Assembly: GCA_020724945.1 (NCBI GenBank)
Contig: DYFX01000019.1
Location: 6,341-17,318 of the forward strand
DNA: 10,978 nucleotides
Reading direction: 5' to 3'
DNA from: Candidatus Paceibacter sp.
Lineage (GTDB): Bacteria > Patescibacteriota > Patescibacteriia > SG8-24 > DYFX01
Shown: positions 1-7,085 of the stretch, piece by piece
Numbering within the stretch: position 1 is the first letter of the stretch
Layout: each line of letters starts with the position of its first letter
The notes under the pieces: model-generated
Databases searched by the model: none
What the model was told of the DNA's origin: nothing
What the model saw: only the letters and a program-made list of their open reading frames with translations
Made by a program: the position numbers and the translations under genes

Positions 1-1297
1 CGCCGCCGAAGAGCATCACGATCACGCCGCTCGCCGCGAGAGCGAGGCCCCAGGCGTTCGCGAGGCCGAAGAACAGCGGCAGGAGCATCGGGACGGCGGC
101 GGCGAAGTACGCGCCGCGCGCCTTGTTCGGATGCTTCTCGAAATACCCCTCCGCCGTGAGATGCTCCAGGAGCTTCTCCTGGAATTCCTTCGCCTTCATA
201 TGGAAGGTGCCCTTGAGCTTCGAGACCGTGACCTGCGCCGGCGGAGGATTTTCCGCGCCGAAGAGATCCTCGAGCAGTTTCGTCTCGAAAGGCTTCACCT
301 CCGCGTCGTTCCGGTAATCGCGGACGAGGTGCAGGACATGGTCCTTGGCCGCGCCGATGCCGGACCCGAGCAGGCCCGGCGTCTTCGTCTCCTCGATGCG
401 GAGATAGCCGCGCACGGCGAGGTCGACGACGGTGACGGCGAGGTCGCCGGGACCGGTCGACTGGCGCATGACGGCGTGCGTCTCGGCGGGGCGCATGTTC
501 CAGGCGCTCTCGAACTGCGTGACGGTCGCGGCGAGTTCCGGATCGTCGCCGTGCTTCTTCCAGCGCCGGTACATGAAGGCCAGCGCGGCGAGCGGCAGGA
601 GGATGGGCGCGTAGTCCCAGGCGCGCGCGGCGAACGGCGGCGGCGGAGGTTCCGCGACCGCGCCCTTCGGGAATCCGACGGCGACGGTCATCGGCGTCCC
701 CTCCCCGCGCGTGACGAAACCGACCGCGTTCCCGGCTTCGATGACGGTGCAGTCCTCCGCCGTCGAGCCGTAGGCGCCCGTGTAGCAGCGCGCGCCCGTG
801 ACGCCGACGCCGTCGGGAAGGGTGACCGTGGCCGACACCGTCGGCAGCGGCACATCCCAGCCTTCGCCGGAGGCGTTCCAGTAGATCTCGTCGAACGCCT
901 CGAAGCGCCCGATGGCGCCGCGGACCTCGTACTCGATGACATATTCGTGGAGGCCGCGGAGCGTCGTCTCGGCCTTGCCGATCTTCCAGACGAGCTGGTC
1001 GCCTTGCCGCGACGCGTCCACGCGCTCCGGCCGGCCGTCGAGCCAGACGCCGTTCAGCTCGACATCGAGGCGGTACGCTTCGCCCTGGTCGTCGCGGCCC
1101 TGCGTCGGGATGTAGCGGTAGATGCCGTGGCGGTCGGCGAGGAAGTCCGCGCCGACCGTCTCGCGCACCTCGACGACGCCGTCGGCGCGCACGACGATGT
1201 CCGTGCGGAAGCGTTCCATGCGCCACAGCTCCTGCGCGGCGAGCGGGGCGGGCGCGAGACACAGGAACGCGAGGGCGGCGAGAAGGAGGCGTCTCAT
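1..1297 (-). CDS. DUF2207 family predicted membrane protein, C-terminus cut by window edge
   Basis: The reading frame is open from the ATG at 1297 to the window edge, giving about 432 residues without a stop. It opens with a signal peptide (MRRLLLAALAFLCLAPAPLA, then AQE). An extracytoplasmic domain follows with the hallmarks of DUF2207: V-x-A-D-G-V-V-E-V near residue 35, HGIYRYIPT near 60, a G-L-H-E-Y-V-I-E-Y strand, then DEIYWNASGEGWDVPLP. A Pro-rich linker leads to a transmembrane helix (ILPLAALAFMYRRW) followed by KKHGDD, the usual family transition to the cytoplasmic part. A second hydrophobic pair lies at the visible end. Family members are often around 550 to 650 residues, so roughly the last quarter is missing. 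The start directly follows the mltG stop (TGA-T-ATG) and has no Shine-Dalgarno, so it is probably translationally coupled. The biochemical role of DUF2207 is unknown; the envelope neighbours fit a surface role. Assignment rests on motif recognition, not a search. Confidence 0.85.
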   Translation of the reverse strand, partial: MRRLLLAALAFLCLAPAPLAAQELWRMERFRTDIVVRADGVVEVRETVGADFLADRHGIYRYIPTQGRDDQGEAYRLDVELNGVWLDGRPERVDASRQGDQLVWKIGKAETTLRGLHEYVIEYEVRGAIGRFEAFDEIYWNASGEGWDVPLPTVSATVTLPDGVGVTGARCYTGAYGSTAEDCTVIEAGNAVGFVTRGEGTPMTVAVGFPKGAVAEPPPPPFAARAWDYAPILLPLAALAFMYRRWKKHGDDPELAATVTQFESAWNMRPAETHAVMRQSTGPGDLAVTVVDLAVRGYLRIEETKTPGLLGSGIGAAKDHVLHLVRDYRNDAEVKPFETKLLEDLFGAENPPPAQVTVSKLKGTFHMKAKEFQEKLLEHLTAEGYFEKHPNKARGAYFAAAVPMLLPLFFGLANAWGLALAASGVIVMLFGG

Positions 1298-1298
1298 A

Positions 1299-2318
1299 TC
1301 AGCGAAGATGGATGCGATTGGCGTTATGCTCTTCGAGCGTCCTTCCGTAGTAGACCTTGCCGGCAGGATCCGTCAGGAAGTACCAGTACGGGTTCGCCTT
1401 CGGGCGGATCGCGGCGACGATGGCGGAAAGGCTCGGGTTGCCGATAGGTCCCGGCGGCAGGCCGCGGTACTTGTAGGTGTTCCACGGATGATCGATGCGC
1501 GTCTCCTCGTAGCTCACGGACGGCTTGGAATGGCCGGTGATGTAGTTGACGGTGGAGTCGGCTTCGAGACCGCGTCCGGCGTCGACGCGCTTCCAGAAGA
1601 CATCGGAGACCAGCGCGCGGTCCTCTTCCGTCCGCACTTCGCGCTCGATGACGGAGGCCATCGTGACGATCTCGTGGATCGTGCGGCCGCTCGCCGCGAT
1701 CTCCGCCCGCAGTTCCGGAGACAGTTTCTTCTCGAAATTCTCGAGCATCCGGCGGACGAGCGCCGCGGCGCCTCCGTCGGCGAAGATGCGGTAGGTATCC
1801 GGGAAAAGGTAGCCCTCGAGGGAAGAGCCTGCGGGTTTGCTCGCGAGCGCCGGATACGAAGCCGCCCAGTCCGGGAGGTCGGACTGCGTCACGAGCGCGC
1901 TCTTCCCCGCTTCCGCGAAGAACTCCTCGCGCGAGGCGATGCCCTTCTCCTGCAGGTAGTCCGCGATGTCGTCGAGCGTCCAGCCCTCGAGGATCGTGAC
2001 CGAGATCTCGTTCGAGACGGGCCGTCCACGGGCGAGCAGGGCCTCGATCTCGGCCGTCGACATCGACGGCGTCAGCTCATAGGCACCCGACTTGAAAGCG
2101 TCCTGGTGTCCGCGGCGCCAGACGACATACATGAAATAGCGCGGACTGCGGATGAGCCCCGCTTCCTTGAGCCCTTCGGCGATGGCGCGCACGCTCGACC
2201 CCTGCGGGATGACATAGAGGACATCCGAGGGTTCCTTGGCGACGGGTTCGCCCGCCTGCGAGAACACGAAGCCGCCGAACCCGATCGCGAGGAGCAGCGT
2301 GATGAGGACGCCTTTCAT
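1299..2318 (-). CDS. mltG: Endolytic murein transglycosylase MltG (YceG-like)
   Basis: A 339-residue protein, the usual length for MltG, which cleaves nascent peptidoglycan strands at the outer face of the cytoplasmic membrane and is thought to set glycan chain length. Residues 1-20 form an N-terminal membrane anchor. A LysM-like region follows (V-I-P-Q-G-S-S-V-R-A-I-A at 36-47, then FKSGAYEL at 75-82). The catalytic domain shows LEGYLFPDTY (167-176) and MASVIEREV (220-228), in which Glu225 aligns with the essential catalytic glutamate of the E. coli enzyme. Further on are ADSTVNYI (253-260), the NTYKYRGLPPGPIGNPS stretch (280-296) and a C-terminal YFLTDPAGKVYYGRTLEEH, all typical of the family. 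The start is one base after the manC stop (TGATATG), with no Shine-Dalgarno nearby, which suggests coupling. Neighbours for lipid-carrier recycling and sugar activation fit a wall-building operon. Confidence 0.96.
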   Translation of the reverse strand: MKGVLITLLLAIGFGGFVFSQAGEPVAKEPSDVLYVIPQGSSVRAIAEGLKEAGLIRSPRYFMYVVWRRGHQDAFKSGAYELTPSMSTAEIEALLARGRPVSNEISVTILEGWTLDDIADYLQEKGIASREEFFAEAGKSALVTQSDLPDWAASYPALASKPAGSSLEGYLFPDTYRIFADGGAAALVRRMLENFEKKLSPELRAEIAASGRTIHEIVTMASVIEREVRTEEDRALVSDVFWKRVDAGRGLEADSTVNYITGHSKPSVSYEETRIDHPWNTYKYRGLPPGPIGNPSLSAIVAAIRPKANPYWYFLTDPAGKVYYGRTLEEHNANRIHLR

Positions 2319-2319
2319 A

Positions 2320-3405
2320 TCAGAGATACTTCTTCATCTTCTTCCGTTCGATCTCCTCGACGAGCCGCTTCACGTCCTGTGCGCGACCCTTCGGGCAGCA
2401 CAGGATGACATCCTCCGTCTCGATCAGGATCATGTCCTTCAGCCCCGCGACCGCGAGCATCTTGCCGGTGAAGCTGTAGAGCAGGTTGCCTTCCGAATCG
2501 ACGACGAGGTTGCGCCCGCGCGTGACATTGGCGCCCGGCCTCTTCGCCAGCACATCGTGGACCGCGCGCCAGTGGCCGACATCGGCCCAGCCGAAATCCG
2601 CCGGGACGACGAGCATCTTCGTTTCCTTTTCCAGGACGCCGTAGTCGATGGAGATGGGCGCGATGCGTCCGAAGGCGCGCGCGAGCGCCTTCTCCCGGCG
2701 CGGCGTCGTCCAGGCGGCGCGGATGGCCTCGAGCTCCTTCCAGGTCTTCGGCAGATGCGTCTTGAAGGCGTTCATGAGCGTCTTCGCCTCGGCCACGATG
2801 AGCGTCGGGTTCCAGAGATACTCCCACTGCGCGACATACGACTTGGCGGTCTCGAGATCCGGTTTCTCGCGGAAGCCCTCGACATCGAAGATCTCGTCGT
2901 GCCCTTTCGCGTTCCGGAAACGCATGGCCTGCGAACCCATCTTGATGTAGCCGTACCCCGTCTCCGGATAGGTCGGACGCACGCCGACGAGCGCGATCCG
3001 GCCGGACTTCCCGGCCGCTTTCGACGCGACCTTGAGCACGCGCCAGAACTCCTTCTCGTCCTTCACATGCGCGTCGGAGTTGATGGTGGCGACCACGGCC
3101 TTCGGATCGCGGGCGAGCGCGACCGCGGCGCCGAACCCGATGGCGGCGGCGGTGTCGCGCTTCATCGGCTCGACGAGCAGGTTGCCGGCGGGAAGCTCCG
3201 GAAGATCCTTGCGGATGAGTTCCGCCTGGGCGGAACCCGTGACGACCAGGATGCGCGAAGCCGGCAGCCCCTTGCGGAGGCGCTTCCAGGTCGAACGCAG
3301 CAGCGTGTCGGAGCCGAGGATGGGTTGGAGCTGTTTGGGCACGCCCTTGCGGGAGACCGGCCACAGCCGCGTGCCGCTGCCGCCGGCGAGGAGGATGGCG
3401 TACAT
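2320..3405 (-). CDS. manC: Mannose-1-phosphate guanylyltransferase
   Basis: A 361-residue nucleotidyltransferase that makes GDP-mannose from mannose 1-phosphate and GTP, a donor for surface polysaccharides. The start MYAILLAGGSGTRLWPVSRK carries the pyrophosphorylase signature (GGSGTRLWP, 8-16) and PKQ at 23-25. Also visible are NSDAHV (109-114, in place of the commoner PSDH), a YGYI at 151-154, FREKPD (178-183) with the sugar-binding Lys-Pro-Asp, NPTLIV (199-204), ISIDYGVLEK (251-260) and FGWADVGHW (271-279). The length fits the stand-alone guanylyltransferase; the C-terminal isomerase (cupin) domain of bifunctional ManC/AlgA enzymes is absent. The frame stays open further upstream inside uppP, but homology begins exactly at this ATG, one base after the uppP stop (TGATATG). 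A different NDP-sugar product cannot be excluded, though the SIDYxVxEK and WxDVGxW motifs favour GDP-mannose. Confidence 0.93.
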   Translation of the reverse strand: MYAILLAGGSGTRLWPVSRKGVPKQLQPILGSDTLLRSTWKRLRKGLPASRILVVTGSAQAELIRKDLPELPAGNLLVEPMKRDTAAAIGFGAAVALARDPKAVVATINSDAHVKDEKEFWRVLKVASKAAGKSGRIALVGVRPTYPETGYGYIKMGSQAMRFRNAKGHDEIFDVEGFREKPDLETAKSYVAQWEYLWNPTLIVAEAKTLMNAFKTHLPKTWKELEAIRAAWTTPRREKALARAFGRIAPISIDYGVLEKETKMLVVPADFGWADVGHWRAVHDVLAKRPGANVTRGRNLVVDSEGNLLYSFTGKMLAVAGLKDMILIETEDVILCCPKGRAQDVKRLVEEIERKKMKKYL

Positions 3406-3406
3406 A

Positions 3407-4180
3407 TCAGCGGAGGATGAGGAGCCAGAACGCGATGCCGGCGAAGATGCGATAGACGCCGAAGGCCGTGAAGTCGTGCGTGCGGACATAGCCCAGGAAC
3501 CACTTCACGCTGGCATACGCGACGACGAAGGCCGTCGCCATGCCGAGCGCGAGCAGGCCGAACTCGGACGCGCCGAAGGCGAAACCGGACTTCAGGAGAT
3601 CGAAGCCCGTCGCGGCGGCCATGGTCGGGACGGCGAGCATGAACGAGAATTCCACGATGGCGGCGCGCGACCAGCCGAGCCCCATGCCGCCCAGGATGGT
3701 CGCGGCCGAACGGGAGACGCCGGGAACCATCGCCACGGACTGCGCGAGGCCGACCAGCACGGCGTCCTTGTAGGACATCGAGGCGAGGTCGGTCTTCGGC
3801 GCGGCGGAGACCTTGAAGAGCTTCTCGAAGGCGATGAGGGCGATGCCGCCCAGCACGAGCGCCCAGACGACGACCGACGCGTTGCCGAGCAGGTAGGTCT
3901 TCACCACGCCGTACAACGCGAGGCCGATGACGGCGGTCGGGACGAACGCGGCGGTCACGCGCAGGAAGATCTTCCGGTCGAGCAGGAGGCGCTTCCAGGA
4001 AACGGCCAGCACCGCCAGGATGGCGCCGAGCTGGACGGCGATGCCGAACGACTTCAGGAACTCCGAATCCGGCACGCGGAGGAGTTCCGAGGCGAGGATC
4101 AGATGCCCGGTCGAGGAGACGGGAAGGAATTCCGTCAACCCCTCGACGATGCCGAGCGCTATGGCGTGGAACCAGGTCAT
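3407..4180 (-). CDS. uppP: Undecaprenyl-diphosphatase UppP (BacA family)
   Basis: A 257-residue polytopic membrane protein (about eight hydrophobic segments) that dephosphorylates undecaprenyl pyrophosphate to recycle the lipid carrier for peptidoglycan and other glycans. In some bacteria its overproduction gives bacitracin resistance. The first signature, GIVEGLTEFLPVSSTGH (10-26), supplies Glu13, Glu17 and His26. The second, VPGVSRSAATILGG (152-165), supplies Arg157; these align with the catalytic residues of the E. coli enzyme. The start overlaps the upstream PAP2 stop by four bases (ATGA). It is the one start in the minus-strand run with a strong Shine-Dalgarno (AGAGGAGGG, read inside the PAP2 3' end). 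Its partner upstream is a second candidate for the same reaction. The call is secure from motifs and length. Confidence 0.96.
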   Translation of the reverse strand: MTWFHAIALGIVEGLTEFLPVSSTGHLILASELLRVPDSEFLKSFGIAVQLGAILAVLAVSWKRLLLDRKIFLRVTAAFVPTAVIGLALYGVVKTYLLGNASVVVWALVLGGIALIAFEKLFKVSAAPKTDLASMSYKDAVLVGLAQSVAMVPGVSRSAATILGGMGLGWSRAAIVEFSFMLAVPTMAAATGFDLLKSGFAFGASEFGLLALGMATAFVVAYASVKWFLGYVRTHDFTAFGVYRIFAGIAFWLLILR

Positions 4181-4758
4181 GCGTCCCTCCTCTTATATCT
4201 GCGGAACACGGGCAGGAACTCGAGATAGGGTTCGATCCCCTTCTTCACGGGCGCGGCGGCGAGCGCGGCGAGCAGGCCGACGATCGCTCCGCCGACGACA
4301 TCCGAAGGATAGTGCACGCCGGCGGCCACGCGGCCGAAGGCGACGAGCGCGGCGCAGGCGAGCAGCGCTCTTCCCCACGCGCGGTTGCGGAGCGCGATGG
4401 CGCCGGCGATGGCGAACGCGAGCGAGGCGTGGGCCGACGGGAAGGATTTCTCCCCCGGCATGCGGTCGACGAGCTTCACCACATCCTCGAGCGCGGCGAA
4501 GGGGCGGGCGCGGAACCAGAAATACGCGAACGGGATCTGGACGAGGATGGCGAGGATGGCGGCCCAGAGCGCGTGCGCGAGGTTCTCGACCCGGCCCTCG
4601 AAGTGCGAGGTCTTCCAGGCGAAAACGACATACGCGGCGACGAGCGCCGTCATCACGAAGATGAGGTAGGTGGCGAGGAAGATGAAGACGGCGTCGAGCG
4701 CGTCCGACCGTCCGGCCAGGCCGTTGACGGCCCGGAAGCTGGCGAGGTCGATCGGCAT
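4177..4758 (-). CDS. PAP2-superfamily membrane phosphatase, possibly a BcrC-type undecaprenyl-pyrophosphate phosphatase
   Basis: A 193-residue membrane protein with about five to six hydrophobic segments. It has the PAP2 (type 2 phosphatidic acid phosphatase) catalytic motifs: RPF at 85-87, PSAHAS at 107-112 with the acid-base His110, and GRVAAGVHYPSD at 142-153 with Arg143, His149 and Asp153. The usual first-motif lysine (K-x6-RP) is replaced by alanine at the expected place, although Arg83 lies nearby. Size and layout resemble BcrC/YbjG-type enzymes that hydrolyse undecaprenyl pyrophosphate, and the gene overlaps uppP by four bases, which supports that substrate. A phosphatidylglycerophosphate or other lipid phosphatase remains possible. 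The start overlaps the ZIP transporter stop by one base (TGATG), so translation is probably coupled. Family assignment is firm; substrate is inferred from context. Confidence 0.88.
   Translation of the reverse strand: MPIDLASFRAVNGLAGRSDALDAVFIFLATYLIFVMTALVAAYVVFAWKTSHFEGRVENLAHALWAAILAILVQIPFAYFWFRARPFAALEDVVKLVDRMPGEKSFPSAHASLAFAIAGAIALRNRAWGRALLACAALVAFGRVAAGVHYPSDVVGGAIVGLLAALAAAPVKKGIEPYLEFLPVFRRYKRRDA
4185..4193 (-). promoter_or_regulatory. Strong Shine-Dalgarno for uppP inside the PAP2 gene end
   Basis: Read on the minus strand, AGAGGAGGG ends four bases before the uppP ATG, with its GGAGG core five bases away. It lies in the Lys-Arg-Arg-Asp codons of the PAP2 3' end. It stands out because the other starts in this run lack such a site, so uppP may be translated at a higher or independent rate. 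Confidence 0.75.
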
Positions 4759-5519
4759 CAGTGCGCCATCACGCGCGTGACCGCGAAGATCACCGCGACG
4801 CCGAGCAGGAAGAAGCAGAACTGGCGGATCATCCGAGCGCGGTTCCGCTCCTTATGGATCTCGGGGATGAGATCGGCCGCGGCGATGTAGACGAAACCGC
4901 CCGCCGTGACGGCCAAGAGCGCGGGCAAGACGCCTTCGATGCGCGTCGAGAAGGCATAGGCCAGCACGGCGCCGGCGAGGCTGGCCAAGGCCGAGAGCGC
5001 GTTGAAGAGGATGGCGCGGCGCGGTTTCATCCCCTTCGAGAGCAGGACGCTGAAGTCCGCGACTTCCTGAGGGATCTCATGGATGAAGACGGCGACGGTC
5101 GTGGCGACGCCGACCGCCGGGCTCACGAGGAACGAGACCGCGATGGCGATGCCGTCGAGGAAATTGTGGAGGGTGTCGCCGATCAGCACCATCGTCGGCG
5201 AGGTGTGCACATCGCACTTCTCCTCGTGGCAGTGGTACCACAGCAGGATCTTCTCGATGGAGAAGAAGATGAGGAAGCCGATCAGCACCATCAGGGCGGC
5301 CCCGTCGATCGCGTGTTCGCCGCGCATCTCCTCGTAGGCCTCGACGGCCTCCGGCAGGAGGTCGAGCAGGGCGACCGTGAGCAGCGTGCCGGCGGCGAAA
5401 CTCAAGAACAGGTGGGAGCGGTCGTGCGACCACAGCTTTCCCTTATAGAGCGCGAGGAGCAGGAGCAGGGCGATGAGGCCCGAAAGGCCGCTGGCGGCGA
5501 GGATCCAGATGAGCGTCAT
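4758..5519 (-). CDS. ZIP family divalent metal transporter
   Basis: A 253-residue protein with about eight transmembrane segments, as expected for ZIP transporters, which move zinc or other divalent metals into the cytoplasm. The metal-binding signatures of the two central helices are present: HNFLDG at 118-123 and HEIPQE at 147-152, the latter nearly diagnostic. The loop before the fourth segment (95-105) contains His96, Cys97, His98, Cys102 and His105, a plausible metal-binding or sensing patch. A final YIAAADLIPEIH (211-222) is also typical. The start lies 24 bases after the pilin-like gene's stop, with no Shine-Dalgarno and no hairpin in the gap. It therefore either continues that operon or starts a new transcript from a weak promoter in the pilin gene's 3' end. 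Its stop overlaps the next start by one base. Metal specificity cannot be told; zinc is the default. Confidence 0.93.
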   Translation of the reverse strand: MTLIWILAASGLSGLIALLLLLALYKGKLWSHDRSHLFLSFAAGTLLTVALLDLLPEAVEAYEEMRGEHAIDGAALMVLIGFLIFFSIEKILLWYHCHEEKCDVHTSPTMVLIGDTLHNFLDGIAIAVSFLVSPAVGVATTVAVFIHEIPQEVADFSVLLSKGMKPRRAILFNALSALASLAGAVLAYAFSTRIEGVLPALLAVTAGGFVYIAAADLIPEIHKERNRARMIRQFCFFLLGVAVIFAVTRVMAH

Positions 5520-5543
5520 ATGGCGTCATCGTACCCGAAACGC

Positions 5544-7085
5544 CTATTCCTTTCCAGGTTCGTCGGCCTTGCGCATCGGCAGGTCCGAAGCGATCCAGGC
5601 AGGCTTGTCGATCTTGCTGAAATCGATGGGGTCGGTTTCCGTCTTGGCGTATCCGGGCTTGAGGGCGATGAGATAATACTCCCCCGGTCCGACATGGAAG
5701 CTGTAGCGGCCTTCGGCGTCGGTCAGTTTCGATTCGAGCACCTTGTGGTACGGCAGGGAGAGGACGCGCACGACCGCGCCCTTGACGGCCTTGCGCGTGT
5801 CGAGGTCATAGACCGTGCCCTGCGAAGCGGACACCGCGGGCTCGGCGGCGCGCTGGTAGAGCTGATAGAGGAAGAGCTGCACCAGGAAGAGCAGCAGCAT
5901 CGGCGCTCCGGGCGTGACCGCGAGCGCGAAGGCTCCCAAGACAGGCCCGGCCATCGCGCCGACCCTGCGGAGCGTCTTCTTGTTGCGCGCGGAGAGCAGC
6001 TCATGCGCCTCCATGACGGGCTCGAAGGCCGGATCCATCGGCACGTTGACCGTCAGCGTCTTGCCGCTCTCGGCCGTCTCGATGAGGGTGCCGTGATAGA
6101 CATCGCTGAAGGCGCCGTCCTCGGCCACGCCCGCGAGCGACGCCGCGGGGAAGACGAAGCCCGGCTTGACCGCCTCGATGCGGTAGCTTCCGGCGGGCGG
6201 CGTGAAGGCGAAACGGCCGTCCTTGTCCGTCACCTTGGCGCCGACCGGACGGCCGGTGCGCGCGTCCAGCAGGCGGACGGTGGCGAGGTCGATCGGCGCC
6301 TTGGTGGCGGCGTTGTAGACCGTGCCCCAGCCCTGGCGCTTGCGGCGCGTGAAGTGCAGGAGCGGCTGCCCGATGGCGAGAAGGAAGAACTGACCGGCGT
6401 TGGCCATCGGGACGGCCGACGCGAGTCCGGCCACGAGGGTCGCGACCGAAGCGATCGCGGCGACCGGCGCGACGACCGCCTTGTTGGCCGCCTGGACCCC
6501 CTCGAGATCGGCGATCTCGCGCGCGGCGCCCAGCGTCTCCGCGAACTGCTCGGTGGACGGCAGATATTGCGCGACCGCGGCGAATCCGGAAACGCCGGTG
6601 TCGCCCGTCTCCGCGCCTTCGATGCCGCCCTCGGTCAGGAGGTGCGGACCGGCCGCGAGCGAACCCGTCGGCGTCTCGAGCGCGAAGGCGACCTCGAAAC
6701 CCGGACAGATCTCGTCGCACGGCGCGCCGTCAGGACCGGTCGCCCGATAGATATACGGAACGCCGCCGGGCGTGATGTTGGACGGCACATTGAGGAGATA
6801 GACGCTCCCGTGTTCGCCGCCGAACGGCGTGAAGCCGGCATCGGAGAGGACCTGCGCGCCGGAAGTTCCGAGCTCGATGCCGCCGACCCCCGCGTCCGGA
6901 TACCGGCCGTGCTGTTCGAAGTAGAGCTCGATGGCGTTGCGGATGGTGCGGGTGTCGGCTACGCGCTTGGCGTCGCGCGCCTTGGTGCGGACCGTCGAAT
7001 AGGCGGTCGTGCCCGCGGTGGCGAGCACGCCGATGATGGTCGTCGTGACGAGGAGTTCGATCAGGGTGAATCCCCTTCTTCTCAT
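5544..7085 (-). CDS. Type IV pilin-like N-terminus fused to two carboxypeptidase-regulatory-like domains with membrane segments
   Basis: A 513-residue composite. Residues 1-30 are a class III prepilin signal: MRRRG, then FTLIELL, with cleavage expected after Gly5, Glu at mature position 5, and a hydrophobic helix. A pseudopilin-type helix continues (ARDAKRVADTRTIRNAIELYFEQHGRYP, split about 36-63) and then a globular part with a likely disulfide pair, Cys123 and Cys127. Unlike a pilin, the chain goes on through a hydrophobic stretch (about 203-243) into a beta-sandwich module (GTVYNAATKAPIDLATVRLL to NVPMDP, about 254-352) and a second hydrophobic hairpin (about 376-409). It ends in another module of the same type (GTVYDLDTRKAVKGAVVRVL onward, 423-505). 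Both modules show D-x-x-G-R-(Y/F)-x-F and a K-P-G-(F/Y), as in CarboxypepD_reg domains. Start overlaps the nth stop (ATGA). Function is unknown; a surface or pilus-associated anchor is plausible. Confidence 0.85.
   Translation of the reverse strand: MRRRGFTLIELLVTTTIIGVLATAGTTAYSTVRTKARDAKRVADTRTIRNAIELYFEQHGRYPDAGVGGIELGTSGAQVLSDAGFTPFGGEHGSVYLLNVPSNITPGGVPYIYRATGPDGAPCDEICPGFEVAFALETPTGSLAAGPHLLTEGGIEGAETGDTGVSGFAAVAQYLPSTEQFAETLGAAREIADLEGVQAANKAVVAPVAAIASVATLVAGLASAVPMANAGQFFLLAIGQPLLHFTRRKRQGWGTVYNAATKAPIDLATVRLLDARTGRPVGAKVTDKDGRFAFTPPAGSYRIEAVKPGFVFPAASLAGVAEDGAFSDVYHGTLIETAESGKTLTVNVPMDPAFEPVMEAHELLSARNKKTLRRVGAMAGPVLGAFALAVTPGAPMLLLFLVQLFLYQLYQRAAEPAVSASQGTVYDLDTRKAVKGAVVRVLSLPYHKVLESKLTDAEGRYSFHVGPGEYYLIALKPGYAKTETDPIDFSKIDKPAWIASDLPMRKADEPGKE

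Noticed and set aside
131..2408. Long plus-strand open frames (about 438 and 428 codons) opposite DUF2207 and mltG
   Set aside because: Arg/Asp/Ala-rich translations with no recognisable motif, lying antisense to genes with clear family signatures; typical of high-GC coding DNA.
3406..3489. N-terminal extension of manC into uppP
   Set aside because: Family homology starts at MYAILLAGGSGTRLWP, and the ATG sits one base after the uppP stop as at neighbouring junctions.
5520..5543. Possible separate promoter for the ZIP gene in the 24-base gap
   Set aside because: TACGAT on the minus strand could be a -10 but no -35 is visible and the gap is too short to judge; not listed as a feature.
4740..6297. 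A 17-base identical string (tggcgaggtcgatcggc) at 4740-4756 and 6281-6297
   Set aside because: Both encode Pro-Ile-Asp-Leu-Ala on the minus strand with shared codon bias; no flanking similarity, so chance rather than a repeat element.
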